Positions 26,179-36,162 of a stretch of DNA of 64,000 nucleotides are shown piece by piece. Origin of the DNA: Verrucomicrobiales bacterium (GTDB lineage: Bacteria > Verrucomicrobiota > Verrucomicrobiia > Limisphaerales > J093); contig JACKPV010000028.1 in assembly GCA_024233305.1 (NCBI GenBank), positions 186,001-250,000 of the forward strand. The letters run 5' to 3'. The position numbers and the translations under genes were made by a program. Positions within the stretch are counted from its first letter, which is position 1; the number at the start of each line of letters is the position of its first letter. The notes beneath the pieces are model-generated. The model worked only from the letters and a program-made list of their open reading frames with translations, was not told where the DNA came from and did no database searches.

Positions 26179-28491
26179 TCATCCCTCGGCCGCCTGCCTC
26201 AGGGCCTCAAGCACGATGCCCGGGGTCAGCAGAGTGGGGAGCACCAGTGGGGATTTGGCGGGGTCCGCCGGAAAGACCAGAACCAACGGCACCCCGGCGC
26301 GTTCGTAGCGGCGCAGCTCCTCTGTGATACGTGGGTCCTTGTCCGTGTAATCGGCCCGAAACACCTGGCCGCCCAACGCGTCGAGGCGGTCCCGCACGCT
26401 CGGGATGTCGATGGCGAACTTCTTGTTCGAGCGGCAGTTCGGACACCACTTGGCGGTAAAGTCAACCAGAGCAAGCTTCCCGGACTGACGCGCTTGATCG
26501 ACGGCTTCCGGGCTCCAAGGATACCACTTGAGGCCGTCGGGGAGATCCTGCACGTAGCCGGCCTGAGTCGTCGCGCCGGCGGGGTGGCGCCAGTGCAGCT
26601 GGTTCTCGAGGATTACGCCGTAGGCGGCGGCCATGAGCAGCAGGCAGACGCCCATGGCCAACCCCTTGCGTTTCGTCCCGCGCTGGACGAATTCGCCCCA
26701 GATCCAGACCACCAGCGCGATCACCGCCAGGAACATGCCGAGCCACAGCACGCCGCCGGATCCGTAGCTCGGGGCGGTGAATTCGAACATCCAGATCGCC
26801 GTGCCCAGCATGGGAAAGCCCATGGCGACCTTAAAATGCTGCATCCACAGACCGGGCTTTGGCAGAAACCGCAGCCACGCAGGATTCAGGCTCAGCAAAA
26901 CGTACGGGAACGCGAGGCCGAGGCCGATGGTCAGAAACATGAGGAACACCACCGCCGCCGACTGGGTGAACGCAAAGCCCACGGCCACCGCCAGGAAGGG
27001 CGCGGTGCACGAGGTGCCGAGGGCGGTGGCGAGCACGCCGTTGAAGAAGGCGCCGGGATAGCCCTCGCGCGACGCCAGCTTCGACGCCGCTCCCATGGCG
27101 GAGCCGCCAAGGGTGATCTCGAAGACTCCGAACAGGTTCAACGCCACCAGCAGCACCACGACCAAGAGGGCCAAGCGGAAGTAGGGGTTCTGCATCTGCA
27201 TGCCCCAACTCGCGCCGCCACCTGCCGCCTGGACGGCCACCACGACCGCCGCCATGGCCAGGAACGATGCGAGCACGCCGCCGCCATACGTGAGTCCAAG
27301 CCGCTTCACCCGCCCCGGCGCCTCCTTGCTCTGATGCACGAAGCCCAGGATCTTCAAGGCGATCACCGGGAGGACGCAGGGCATGACGTTCAGGACCAAG
27401 CCCCCGAGGAACGCGAGCAACAGCACACCGAGCAGCGAGCGAGGAGCGCCGGATTGCGCCGCCGGCTTCGTTCCGGTGGCGGCGCTGGAGACCTCTGAAT
27501 CGTCGGGCGGAGGAGCGGACTCCTCGGGTTGGGACTCGACCGCAGCGGAGCCGCTGCCACCGGGGGCGAGGGATACTTCGACGGCCCTCGTCACCTGCCC
27601 ATTCTCGTCCAGTTGAGCCAGCAATCCGCCCAGGCGGGTGGGCCACGCGCCGTCGTATTTCAGCGCCGACTTCGTCAGCACCGTGCGCCCTGCCGCCACC
27701 ACCATCGTGGCGACCGCCGGGCTGATTTCGTAGTCCGTCCCCGCGTAGGCGAAAAAGTCGGTCGGCGCAAACCCCTCGACGCCGCCCGCCTCGATGACCA
27801 ATTGGGCCTTGTCTGCAGACGGCTCGCCCTCCCAACGCGCGGCGAGCTTCAACGCGGGATTCGATTGCGGTAGCCGCCCGCGCCATTCAGCGATGAGCGC
27901 GGCGCTCTCGGAGACCGCTGTCTCAGCGCCGATTGTGAGGCTCGTTGTAACCGTGGCGTCGCCGGGAACGCAGGCTTCCTCACATTCGAGCCAGTTCACT
28001 GCTGCTTTCAACTCCGCCGGGCCCACCGGGGTGGAGTCGCTGATGGCGAGCGGCACGAGCAGGAGCACCTCGCGGTGGTACACATAAGTGGTCAAGCCGC
28101 CCCCGGTGTAGGGTTCGGGAGGTGGCCAGTGGATTTCGCCGGCGGAGAGGCCCGCAGGCAGGGTCCATTCGATGCCGGTCGCCATGCCCGATTCCCCCGG
28201 GTTGCGCCAGTAAGTATGCCAGCCATCCTTCATCTCGAGCCGGACGGCGGCCCACACCGTACTCCCGGGCCGCGCCACGGCCGCATCCACCAGGAGGCTC
28301 GCCTTCGTGGCCGGCCCGTCGCCGAAGGACGCGCTCATGGCCGGGGCCGACGCCGCGCCAAAACCGCCAAGCCCGGGGATGGCCGGCTGGCTTACCGCAA
28401 CGACAGTCAGGGACAGTAGGACGACCAAGCCCGCTGGCCCGATCCCCGTTCGCTCCGATGCTTGGCGAGTCGCTCTTGTCATTGCAGCCAT
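26179..28491 (-). CDS. dsbD: DsbD/ScsB-type thiol:disulfide interchange protein
   Basis: Membrane reductant carrier of 770 residues that would move electrons from cytoplasmic thioredoxin to periplasmic thiol proteins. The order is signal or anchor (to about residue 45), an N-terminal periplasmic immunoglobulin-like domain with the pair ECEEAC, and an eight-helix core. The core has FLGGLVLNVMPCVLP and GTSCTAPFLAVAVGFAF, with a conserved Cys in each half. The C-terminal thioredoxin domain has TAKWCPNCRSNKK (about 680-690). The start MAAMTRATRQ at 28491 is chosen; the longer frame is not conserved in character. The TlpA-like protein at 23.4 kb is a possible partner. Confidence 0.92.
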   Translation of the reverse strand: MAAMTRATRQASERTGIGPAGLVVLLSLTVVAVSQPAIPGLGGFGAASAPAMSASFGDGPATKASLLVDAAVARPGSTVWAAVRLEMKDGWHTYWRNPGESGMATGIEWTLPAGLSAGEIHWPPPEPYTGGGLTTYVYHREVLLLVPLAISDSTPVGPAELKAAVNWLECEEACVPGDATVTTSLTIGAETAVSESAALIAEWRGRLPQSNPALKLAARWEGEPSADKAQLVIEAGGVEGFAPTDFFAYAGTDYEISPAVATMVVAAGRTVLTKSALKYDGAWPTRLGGLLAQLDENGQVTRAVEVSLAPGGSGSAAVESQPEESAPPPDDSEVSSAATGTKPAAQSGAPRSLLGVLLLAFLGGLVLNVMPCVLPVIALKILGFVHQSKEAPGRVKRLGLTYGGGVLASFLAMAAVVVAVQAAGGGASWGMQMQNPYFRLALLVVVLLVALNLFGVFEITLGGSAMGAASKLASREGYPGAFFNGVLATALGTSCTAPFLAVAVGFAFTQSAAVVFLMFLTIGLGLAFPYVLLSLNPAWLRFLPKPGLWMQHFKVAMGFPMLGTAIWMFEFTAPSYGSGGVLWLGMFLAVIALVVWIWGEFVQRGTKRKGLAMGVCLLLMAAAYGVILENQLHWRHPAGATTQAGYVQDLPDGLKWYPWSPEAVDQARQSGKLALVDFTAKWCPNCRSNKKFAIDIPSVRDRLDALGGQVFRADYTDKDPRITEELRRYERAGVPLVLVFPADPAKSPLVLPTLLTPGIVLEALRQAAEG

Positions 28492-28718
28492 GGACGCACT
28501 GGCGGAAAGAGTGTCCCCAAAGCCCCCAGATGACAAGTCGGGGCACCCGACCTGCTCCGGCTTGGTGCGTGTTGCTTCAGCAAGAGTGCGCGGGGCGGTT
28601 TCCGGGGGGTTTCTCGAGTGACCGGGCGCGCGTTTGTGGAGGGCGGAGGTGTTGAGCACACGAGGCGAGGGATCGGACCTCGCCCGGGAGGATCAGTTGG
28701 TTGCGGAGGCCGCGACCT

Positions 28719-28912
28719 TTACCGGTCCACGGCGTGCTGGTGGTTCCAGGGGAGCCATTGGTCGGGATGGGCGTGCACATGGTCGGGGTGGTGGACCCGG
28801 GCGATGGACCGTCCCAGGGGTTGAAGCCGTTGAGCCGGCCGGTCTGGATCAGGGTCATGAGATGCACTGTCCGGCTTCGTGCGCCAACGCGGTCGCTTCC
28901 CGGCTTTTCGTT
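28719..28912 (-). pseudogene. IS66-family transposase remnant, C-terminal end
   Basis: On the minus strand one frame reads GSDRVGARSRTVHLMTLIQT and then GRLNGFNPWD, which matches the conserved IS66 transposase end (GSD.GGERAA..YSLI.TAKLNG.NP). The reading then needs another frame for HPDQWLPWNHQ, the family's HP...LLPWN finish. Only this fragment survives. The rest of 28492-29140 shows no gene. Confidence 0.6.
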
Positions 28913-29140
28913 GGCCAGCTTCGCCACGGCCAATCGGCGCAGCGCTTCGCAGACCACGGGCAGCGACTCCTCCGCACGGTGGGTTCGCTGCGCTTAACCG
29001 CGTCCGGAGTGTTCGCATTCCTGCTCAAAGGCATTGCCTTCGGCGAACCTCGCGCGGCACTATCTGCGCATGGAACCTAGGATGCTCAGGTTAGGATTGA
29101 GCGCCGCTCATAGATCAAGGGAGCCGGGCGCCGCTTTGCC

Positions 29141-29560
29141 GTGAAAGTCTCCGTCAAAAGCGACTATGCCGCCCGGGCCGTGCTCGAACTGGCCCGCGCC
29201 TACGCGAGCGGGGCACCGCGCAAGGTGGACGAACTGGCGGGGAACCAGAGCATTCCCGGCAACTACCTGGTGCAAATCCTCATCGAGCTGAGGAACCGGG
29301 GACTCGTTCAAAGTCATCGCGGCAAGGAGGGCGGCTATTCCCTCGCCCGTCCGCCGGCGGAGATCACCTTCGGCGAAGTGCTGCGCGCGATCCATGGTCA
29401 CGTCCTGGACCCGCCGGCGCTGGGCGACGACCATTGCCCGCCCGAACTGCGCGCCGCGTGGCAGCAGTTGAAGAGCAGCGCCGAGCAGGCCGCGGACGCC
29501 ATTGACTTCCAGACCTTGCTCGAACAAGGCGACCACAAGTCGCGCATGTACTACATCTGA
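29141..29560 (+). CDS. Rrf2-family transcriptional regulator
   Basis: Winged-helix regulator of 139 residues. The start VKVSVKSDYAARAVLELA (GTG at 29141) and the HTH with LVQILIELRNRGLVQSHRGKEGGYSL are diagnostic. The three cysteines that bind an Fe-S cluster in IscR and NsrR are absent (only one Cys, in DDHCPPE), so it is not a cluster sensor of that kind. It is 16 bp upstream of the methyltransferase gene and probably in one transcript with it and the nucleosidase gene. Confidence 0.9.
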   Translation: MKVSVKSDYAARAVLELARAYASGAPRKVDELAGNQSIPGNYLVQILIELRNRGLVQSHRGKEGGYSLARPPAEITFGEVLRAIHGHVLDPPALGDDHCPPELRAAWQQLKSSAEQAADAIDFQTLLEQGDHKSRMYYI

Positions 29561-29576
29561 GCCCCGGGAAGCACCG

Positions 29577-30773
29577 GTGAACGCAGCGGAAATCCAGGGC
29601 GGCAGAACGCTCCGCGCCGACGATGCAGGCCGGCTGGCGGAACGGATCGCCGGGCTCATCCGCCAGGGGGGTCCCCTGCCCTTCGACCGCTTCATGGCGC
29701 TGGCGCTCTACGAGCCGGGGCTCGGCTACTACGAGCGGGAAGCCGGAACCATCGGCCGCGAAGGGGACTTCTTCACCAGCGTCAGTGTCGGTTCCTGCTT
29801 TGGCGAAATGCTGGCTTTCCGGTTCGCCGGCTGGCTGGAGGAGCTGGAAGCAGGGACCGTTTGGTTGATCGAAGCCGGCGCTCATGACGGCCGGCTGATG
29901 GCGGACATCCTGGCCTGGCTGGATCGATGGCGACCCCGCCTGGGGTCGCGGTTGGCCTGCGGGATCCTGGAACCGTCACCCGGCCGTCGCGCTTGGCAGC
30001 AGGCACGGCTCGAACCGTGGCGGGATCGAATCCGTTGGTTCGCTTCGTTCGGCGAGCTGGCGCACGAGGCGCCGCGCGGCATCCTGTTTGCGAACGAACT
30101 GCTGGACGCCCTGCCCGTTCGACGCTTCGAGTGGCGGGCTAAGGCCGGTGGCTGGCAGGAAAGCAGCGTCGGCCTGGCCCCGGTCGGGACGGGCGACACC
30201 GCCGGCCCGGCATTCCGGTGGGAGCACCGGCCGATGCCGTCCGGCGCTGGTTCTGCCGACCGATGGCTGCGCCGCCAACTGGACCTCGCGCGGGACCTGG
30301 CGCCTGCGTTGCCCGACGGATTTGTCTGGGAACATGGCGCGTTCGCGATCGAGTGGTGGCGGCAGGCGGCCGACTGTATGATGGAGGGTTGGTTGCTGAC
30401 GCTGGACTATGGCGAACTCGAGGGAGGCGCCTTCCTCCCCGAGCGTCCGCAGGGCACCCTCCGGGCTTTCGCCGGACACCGGCAGACCCCGGACCTGCTG
30501 AACGCCCCCGGGACGCGCGACCTGACCGCGGATGTGGACTTCGCGCTGATCCGGCAGAGCGGTGAAGACGCGGGATGGACGACCGCGGCATACACCACCC
30601 AGGGCCGGTTCCTGACGGAAATCGCAGCGGAAATGACGATGAGCCTCGAGGCCGTTCCCCGCCTGGACGCCGGCCGACGCCGGCAGTTGCTGACGCTGGT
30701 CCACCCGGAGCACCTCGGACAACGCTTCAAGGTGCTGGTTCAGCATCGCCCGGAAACCGCCCACCATGACTGA
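29577..30773 (+). CDS. MidA/NDUFAF7-type SAM-dependent methyltransferase
   Basis: Class I methyltransferase of 398 residues. Marks are YEPGLGYYEREAGTIGREGDFFTSVSVGSCFGE (in part), then the SAM loop LIEAGAHDGRLMADIL and LFANELLDALPVRRFEW. Eukaryotic NDUFAF7 dimethylates an arginine in complex I; bacterial targets are mostly unknown. GTG at 29577 (VNAAEIQGG) is chosen as start because it follows the Rrf2 stop by 16 bp. The end overlaps the next gene by 8 bp. Confidence 0.88.
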   Translation: MNAAEIQGGRTLRADDAGRLAERIAGLIRQGGPLPFDRFMALALYEPGLGYYEREAGTIGREGDFFTSVSVGSCFGEMLAFRFAGWLEELEAGTVWLIEAGAHDGRLMADILAWLDRWRPRLGSRLACGILEPSPGRRAWQQARLEPWRDRIRWFASFGELAHEAPRGILFANELLDALPVRRFEWRAKAGGWQESSVGLAPVGTGDTAGPAFRWEHRPMPSGAGSADRWLRRQLDLARDLAPALPDGFVWEHGAFAIEWWRQAADCMMEGWLLTLDYGELEGGAFLPERPQGTLRAFAGHRQTPDLLNAPGTRDLTADVDFALIRQSGEDAGWTTAAYTTQGRFLTEIAAEMTMSLEAVPRLDAGRRRQLLTLVHPEHLGQRFKVLVQHRPETAHHD

Positions 30774-31434
30774 ACCGGCGACCACCTGGGTGTGTTTTGC
30801 GGTCCGCGAAGAGGCGGCGCCTTTCCGTCGCCTGGTGCGTGGAGGTTCCGGGGTGCGGGTGCTCCTGACTGGCATGGGGGCGGCGAACGCGCGGGGCAGG
30901 GTGGCCGCCGCGCTGCAGCGCGACCCCCCGCCGGCGCAGGTGATCTCGAGCGGCTTTGCGGGCGGCCTCAACCCCGGACTACGGTCCGGCGCCCTGCTGC
31001 ATGCCGGTTTCTCCGCTCCGGAAACGGAGGCCCGGCTGCAACGCCTGGGATCGCAGGCGGCACGGTTCCTGATGAGCGACCGGATCGTGAACTCGGTGGC
31101 GGAGAAGCAGGCCTTGTGGCACCAGGAAGGCGCGGATGCCGTCGAGATGGAATCCGGCGCCATTCAGGAAGCATGCCGCGCGGCGGGCGTGCCGTGCGCC
31201 GTCCTGCGGGTGGTTTCCGATCCGGCCGATGTGCCGCTGCCGCTGGATTTCAACCAACTCCTCACGCCGGACTGCCGGATTGACGGACGGAAGCTCGCGG
31301 TCTCTCTACTGCGGTCGCCGGGCAAGATCCCGGAGTTGCTCCGATTTCAGCGGCAGGTGCGCTTCGCGGCCGAGCGCCTCGCCTCGGCCCTGGCCATGCT
31401 GCTCCTGGCCCACGGCTCGAAACCTCCGGTTTGA
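30766..31434 (+). CDS. nucleoside phosphorylase / MTA-SAH nucleosidase family protein
   Basis: PNP/UDP-phosphorylase fold protein of 222 residues. SSGFAGGLNP corresponds to the family's GTAGGL block, VEMESGAI to the substrate-binding VEMEGAA block, and VVSDPAD holds the catalytic Asp. It could split methylthioadenosine or S-adenosylhomocysteine, which would fit the methyltransferase gene that overlaps it by 8 bp. It also resembles the hopanoid-associated phosphorylase HpnG; a squalene synthase-like gene is 10 kb away. The exact reaction is unresolved. Confidence 0.8.
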   Translation: MTEPATTWVCFAVREEAAPFRRLVRGGSGVRVLLTGMGAANARGRVAAALQRDPPPAQVISSGFAGGLNPGLRSGALLHAGFSAPETEARLQRLGSQAARFLMSDRIVNSVAEKQALWHQEGADAVEMESGAIQEACRAAGVPCAVLRVVSDPADVPLPLDFNQLLTPDCRIDGRKLAVSLLRSPGKIPELLRFQRQVRFAAERLASALAMLLLAHGSKPPV

Positions 31435-31488
31435 GGGCTTCCGCCTCACCCGCCCGGCAACCCACGGGTACGGAAGGCAGCCCCGCGG

Positions 31489-32796
31489 TCAGGTCCGCTC
31501 GGTGTCGGCGCCGGCAAAGAAGCGCCCGGTGCCCAACGAGCTGATCGCGGCGCCCAGGCGATTGAGCGCGACGCTGTAGGCCGCGGTCCGCATGTCGATC
31601 TGCTTTTCCTGCATGAGGTCGTGGACCACCCCGAACTGACGGCTCATGATCTCCCGCAGCCGTTCCCGCACCTCGTCGAGGGTCCACGAGTAGCCGGCCC
31701 GGTTCTGCACCCACTCGAAGTAGCTCACCGTAACCCCGCCGGCGTTGGCAAGGATGTCCGGGACGACCAGGGTACCCTTGCGGTTCAGCACTTCGTCGGC
31801 GTCACCCGTGATGGGACCGTTGGCGACCTCGATGATGACCGGCGCTTGAATGCGGCCCGCGTTCTCGCCGGTGATCTGGTTCTCCAATGCAGCGGGAATG
31901 AGCAAGTCCACGTCGAGTTCGAGCAATTCCTGGTTGCTGATCGACGCCGCGTCAACGATCTCGCAGACCGAACCCGCGCAGTACATGGCCCGCAGTTGCC
32001 GGGTTTCGTGTTTGCCCCGGATGAGGCTGGGAATGTCGAAGCCCTCGGGTTTGAAGATGCCGCCGCGGGAATCGCTGACGGCGACGATCCGGTAACCGTC
32101 CGCATGCAGGAGGCGGGCGACGTGCTGGCCGGCGTTGCCGAATCCCTGCACCGCCACGCGCACCTCCGCCGGCTGCCAACCCCGCCGCCGTTCCAGTTCC
32201 TTCACGCACAGGTAGGCTCCCCGCCCGGTGGCATCCTCGCGTCCCAGGCTTCCCCCCAGCGGAACAGGCTTGCCGGTGATCACGGACGGGCTGTGCACGC
32301 GATGGATCTTCGAGTATTCATCCATCATCCAGCCCATGATCATGGCGTTGGTGTAGACATCGGGCGCGGGCACGTCGGTTTCCGGACCGATGAAGTCGGC
32401 GATTTGCGCGACGAACGCGCGGGTCAGCCGTTCGAGTTCCATCCGGGAAAGTTCTTTGGGGTCGACGATCACCCCGCCCTTGCCGCCTCCGAAGGGCAGG
32501 CCGGCAACGGCGCATTTGCACGTCATCCAGAAAGCCAGCGCCTGGACCTCGGAGAGGTGGACGCCCGGATGGTAGCGGATGCCGCCCTTGGTGGGACCGA
32601 GGGTGTCGTCATGCCGGACACGATACCCGGTGAAGATCCGCAGCGAGCCGTCGTCCATGCGCACCGGGATGGATACCTGAAGCACCTGTTTGGGGAACTT
32701 GAGACGTTCGACCGCCTCAGGATCGATGTTGGCATGCTGCAGCGCCCGATCCAATCGTCGAATGGCGTCCTGAAAGAGATGCTCGTTGTCGCTCAT
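31489..32796 (-). CDS. gdhA: Glu/Leu/Phe/Val dehydrogenase, probably glutamate dehydrogenase
   Basis: Oxidoreductase of 435 residues interconverting glutamate and 2-oxoglutarate plus ammonia. The catalytic lysine lies in LPFGGGKGGV, the substrate block GPTKGGIRYHPGV is intact, and the Rossmann loop is GFGNAGQH. Length fits hexameric NAD-type enzymes of the GudB/RocG kind. GGAAGG (32801-32806) lies 4 bp upstream of the ATG, a good ribosome site. The pyruvate kinase gene is about 100 bp upstream on the same strand. Confidence 0.94.
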   Translation of the reverse strand: MSDNEHLFQDAIRRLDRALQHANIDPEAVERLKFPKQVLQVSIPVRMDDGSLRIFTGYRVRHDDTLGPTKGGIRYHPGVHLSEVQALAFWMTCKCAVAGLPFGGGKGGVIVDPKELSRMELERLTRAFVAQIADFIGPETDVPAPDVYTNAMIMGWMMDEYSKIHRVHSPSVITGKPVPLGGSLGREDATGRGAYLCVKELERRRGWQPAEVRVAVQGFGNAGQHVARLLHADGYRIVAVSDSRGGIFKPEGFDIPSLIRGKHETRQLRAMYCAGSVCEIVDAASISNQELLELDVDLLIPAALENQITGENAGRIQAPVIIEVANGPITGDADEVLNRKGTLVVPDILANAGGVTVSYFEWVQNRAGYSWTLDEVRERLREIMSRQFGVVHDLMQEKQIDMRTAAYSVALNRLGAAISSLGTGRFFAGADTERT

Positions 32797-32899
32797 GAAT
32801 TCCTTCCTGTCCGCACCGGTGCTGGCCGCCGCCGTTCGGCAATTGTTCGCCGATCAGGAACGCCTGCCCGCCGCCTGTTCCGCCATCGCCCGGGGGCTG

Positions 32900-34336
32900 C
32901 TACCCGCTCCGATCCCCGACGCGCATGAACTCGATGCGATGGTTGGCGTCCGGGTGCCGTTCGGAGGGACCCGCCGCCAGCATGGCCAGATTCCCGGCCA
33001 ACTGCTGTTCCCGCATCCACGCGGCCGCCCACGTCCGCCAGTCCGACGGTTCTCCGTCCAACTCGACCGGAAACACGCCGTAGGCAAAACTCAATCCCTG
33101 ACAGACCGCGCGGGCGGCGCTGACCGCCACGATCCACACCGGCGGATTGAACCGGGAGATCATGCGGGCGGTGGTCCCCGTGCGCGTCGGGACAAAGATC
33201 GCGGCGCACGGCACGGTTTCGAGCGAATGCTCGACGATTTCCGCCACCGCCTCCGCCGCGGTCACGGGCTTTTCCTCGCGCAGCCTGGCCCACAGGTCGT
33301 TGAGACGGGTCGGCGGGCGATGGGCTTCGGTGGCGGCGGCAATGCGGGCCAGCATGGTCACCGCCGCTTCGGGATACCGCCCCATCGCGGACTCACCGGA
33401 AAGCATGATGGCATCCGTGCCGTCCAGGATCGCATTGGCCACATCCGTGGCCTCCGCCCGCGTGGGCAAACGAAAATGGGTCATGGACTCGAGCATCTGC
33501 GTCGCCGTGATCACCGGTTTTCCGGCCAGGCTGGCGCGCGCGATCAACTGCTTTTGCACCACGGCGATCTCCTCGATCGGCACTTCCACCCCCAGGTCAC
33601 CGCGCGCCACCATGATGCCGTCCGCGGCGGCCAGGATTTCATCGAAGTGATCGAGCGCTCCCGCCCGCTCGATCTTGGCGATGATGAACGGCACCCGGCC
33701 ACACTCCCGTGCCGCCGCCCGCACCGCCTCGAGGTCGGCTGCCGTCTCGACAAACGACTGGCTCACGGCATCCACGCCGTGTTCGAGGGCGAATTCCAGA
33801 CAGTCCCGGTCGTGGTCGGTGAAGGCGCTGATGCCGAGATCGATGCCGGGCAGGTTGAGCCCCTTGCGCGAGCGGAGTTCCCCCCCGACGGTGACCCGGC
33901 AATGCACCTCGCTGCCCTCGATGCGCTCGACGGCGAGCTGGACGAGGCCGTCATTGAGGAACAGACGATCGCCCGGCTTCACCACCCGGGGCAACCGGGG
34001 AAAACTCATGCCCGCCCGGCGCGCGTCCCCGACGATTGACTCGGTCGTGAGGGTGAATGGATCGCCCGCCCCAACCTCGACCGGTTCGGGGTCGATGCGG
34101 CCAAGGCGCATCTTGGGTCCCGGCAGGTCGGCCATGATGGCCACCCGGCGGCCGGTGACCCGCGCCGCCTCGCGGATCCGGGCGATGCGCTCCGCGTGAC
34201 TCGCGAAGTCGCCATGCGAGAAGTTGAGCCGCGCCACGTTCATTCCGGCGCGGAGCAGGCGCTCGAGCATTTCCGGCGACTCGGAGGCCGGCCCGATGGT
34301 GGCGACGATCTTGGTCTGGTGCCGGGGAAGGGACAT
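32900..34336 (-). CDS. pyk: pyruvate kinase
   Basis: Glycolytic enzyme of 478 residues making pyruvate and ATP from phosphoenolpyruvate and ADP. Full-length A, B and C domains are visible: TKIVATIGPAS, MNVARLNFSHGD, IIAKIERAGALDHFDEI with the active-site Lys, GIMVARGDLGVEVP, and MLSGESAMGRYP. The C-terminal domain has PTRTGTTARMISRFNP. No extra C-terminal PEP-utiliser domain is present. Confidence 0.97.
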   Translation of the reverse strand: MSLPRHQTKIVATIGPASESPEMLERLLRAGMNVARLNFSHGDFASHAERIARIREAARVTGRRVAIMADLPGPKMRLGRIDPEPVEVGAGDPFTLTTESIVGDARRAGMSFPRLPRVVKPGDRLFLNDGLVQLAVERIEGSEVHCRVTVGGELRSRKGLNLPGIDLGISAFTDHDRDCLEFALEHGVDAVSQSFVETAADLEAVRAAARECGRVPFIIAKIERAGALDHFDEILAAADGIMVARGDLGVEVPIEEIAVVQKQLIARASLAGKPVITATQMLESMTHFRLPTRAEATDVANAILDGTDAIMLSGESAMGRYPEAAVTMLARIAAATEAHRPPTRLNDLWARLREEKPVTAAEAVAEIVEHSLETVPCAAIFVPTRTGTTARMISRFNPPVWIVAVSAARAVCQGLSFAYGVFPVELDGEPSDWRTWAAAWMREQQLAGNLAMLAAGPSERHPDANHRIEFMRVGDRSG

Positions 34337-34406
34337 GGAGAAGATGGCGTTTGTCGGGAAGCCTCGATCACGCGCCGGGAATTCGGCGGTGTTGCGCGCG
34401 GGCCGC

Positions 34407-35234
34407 TTACCAGTATTCCTCGACGTGCAGGTTCCCGGGTTCCTTGCCGCGGGCCAGCGTGAAGCCCCGCGGCAGCAGGAGTTCCTTCACCGCCTCGATC
34501 ATCTCCGGATTGCCGCAGAGGAACACATCGGCGCTCGCAGGATCGAACTTGAATCCGGCCAGCGACTCGACGCGGCCGTTCTCGATCAGGGTCTGAATGC
34601 GCCCGGATTCCCCCTGGAAATGGGGGTCCTCGGCAGGACGCGTGATGGCCGGCACATACGCGAGGTTCCGTCGGATCCGGCTGAGGCTTTCGAGTTCCGC
34701 GCGGTAGCCGAGGTCCCAGCTGTAACGGGCGCCGTGCAGCACCACGAACCGGCGGGCGCTGTCGTTGATGAGGGCCGTGCGCAACATCGACATGTAAGGC
34801 GCCAGGCCGGTACCGGTGGCGATGAGCACGATGTCCCGGTTCGCCGCCACCCGGTCCAGCGTGAACACGCCGCTGGCCTTCGGCCCGAGAAACAACCGCT
34901 GCCCCACGCGCGCGGCAAACAGGCGGGGCGTCAGCTGACCGCTGCTGACCAAGGTGAGATAGAACTCAAGGTACTGCCGCTCCACGCTCGAGGAGGCAAT
35001 GCTGTAGGCCCGGCGGATCAACTTGTCCGGCTCGGGAACGGCCTCAACCCAGGCCTCGGGCACCCGGGGCTCGCTGCCCAGCATTCCCAGCACGGCGAAC
35101 TGCCCCGGCGTGAAGGCGAACAGGTCGCGGTCGGGGCGGACGCGCAACACCAGCAGTTGGGGGTTGATCTCCTCACGGCCGATGACCGTGGCGTTGTAGG
35201 CGCTCACAGGCTTCCCCTGTCCGGATTCAGTCAT
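34407..35234 (-). CDS. fpr: ferredoxin/flavodoxin-NADP reductase
   Basis: FAD-dependent reductase of 275 residues moving electrons between NADPH and ferredoxin or flavodoxin. It has the FAD site RRAYSIASSS, the NADP-binding loop IATGTGLAPYMSML, VFLCGNPEMIEAV, and an aromatic C-terminal end (HVEEYW) as in bacterial Fpr. The start is MTESGQ at 35234; MRGMTES three codons earlier (35243) is equally possible. It is divergent from the DUF1080 gene. Confidence 0.92.
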   Translation of the reverse strand: MTESGQGKPVSAYNATVIGREEINPQLLVLRVRPDRDLFAFTPGQFAVLGMLGSEPRVPEAWVEAVPEPDKLIRRAYSIASSSVERQYLEFYLTLVSSGQLTPRLFAARVGQRLFLGPKASGVFTLDRVAANRDIVLIATGTGLAPYMSMLRTALINDSARRFVVLHGARYSWDLGYRAELESLSRIRRNLAYVPAITRPAEDPHFQGESGRIQTLIENGRVESLAGFKFDPASADVFLCGNPEMIEAVKELLLPRGFTLARGKEPGNLHVEEYW

Positions 35235-35387
35235 GCCGCGCATCCTAGCGTGTCCCCCCGGCGGATGCCAATGCCGATGACGCAAGCCGCGGGGAATCCG
35301 CCCGTCCGCCGAAAGACGCAACCCCACATGCCCCGCCGGGCTCCTTGACCCCGCGGCACGAGCCGGCTACAACGCGGGAAAACACAT

Positions 35388-36104
35388 ATGCGCGCATCCC
35401 CCCTGTCAATCACGGTCCTCACGACCGCCCTGGTCTTGATCGGGCCGGGCCCCTCCGCCGGAGCGGAGGAACCGGCTCCTCCGAACCAGCTCAGTCCCGC
35501 CGAAGACGCGGCCGGCTGGCGACTGCTCTTCGACGGACACTCGCTGGCCGGCTGGCGCGTGGCCGGCAGCCAGGAGGCCCCGCAGCGCGGGTGGGTGGTC
35601 GAGGAAGGCATCCTGAAGAAGCAGCGCGGCATCCGGGGAGGCAACCTGCTGACGGTTGCCGCGTTCGACGACTTCGAGTTCGAGTGGACCTGGCGCCTGC
35701 CCGACCGCGGGAACAACGGCGTCAAGTTCTTCGTCGTCGAGGAACGCGGGATCGTTGGTCACGAATACCAGATGTATAACGAAGAACACGGCGGGACGGG
35801 CAAGGGCTCGACGGGTGCGTTCTACGACGTGCTGCCCCCGAATCCCGACCGCAAGCCCTTCCGCACCGATGCATGGAATCATTCGCGGGTGGTGGTCCGG
35901 GGCAACCACGTCGAGCACTGGCTGAACGGCCAACAGATCCTGGCCTACGAACTGGGTAGCCCGGAGGTGCTGGCCGCCGTGGCCCGGAGCAAGTTCAAGG
36001 ACGTGAAAAACTTCGGCTGCAAGGTGCGCGGCCACATCATGCTGACCGACCACACCGACGAGGCGTGGTTCAAGGACATCAAGCTCCGGGAACTGCCCCG
36101 CTGA
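35388..36104 (+). CDS. DUF1080 (3-keto-disaccharide hydrolase-like) protein, exported
   Basis: Secreted protein of 238 residues. A signal peptide ends near SAGAEE (residue 26). The DUF1080 jelly-roll fold starts at WRLLFDGHSLAGWR, with NNGVKFFV, GHEYQMYNEE and a C-terminal GHIMLTDHTDEAWFKDIKLREL. Members characterised elsewhere cleave 3-keto-glycosides, and the family is greatly expanded in Verrucomicrobiota and Planctomycetota. It is about 60 bp upstream of the cstA gene on the same strand. Confidence 0.92.
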   Translation: MRASPLSITVLTTALVLIGPGPSAGAEEPAPPNQLSPAEDAAGWRLLFDGHSLAGWRVAGSQEAPQRGWVVEEGILKKQRGIRGGNLLTVAAFDDFEFEWTWRLPDRGNNGVKFFVVEERGIVGHEYQMYNEEHGGTGKGSTGAFYDVLPPNPDRKPFRTDAWNHSRVVVRGNHVEHWLNGQQILAYELGSPEVLAAVARSKFKDVKNFGCKVRGHIMLTDHTDEAWFKDIKLRELPR

Positions 36105-36162
36105 GCCCGCGGGCGCCGGGATCCCCGCCTGCCCCGGACGGCGAACGGACTGGACGAAAACC

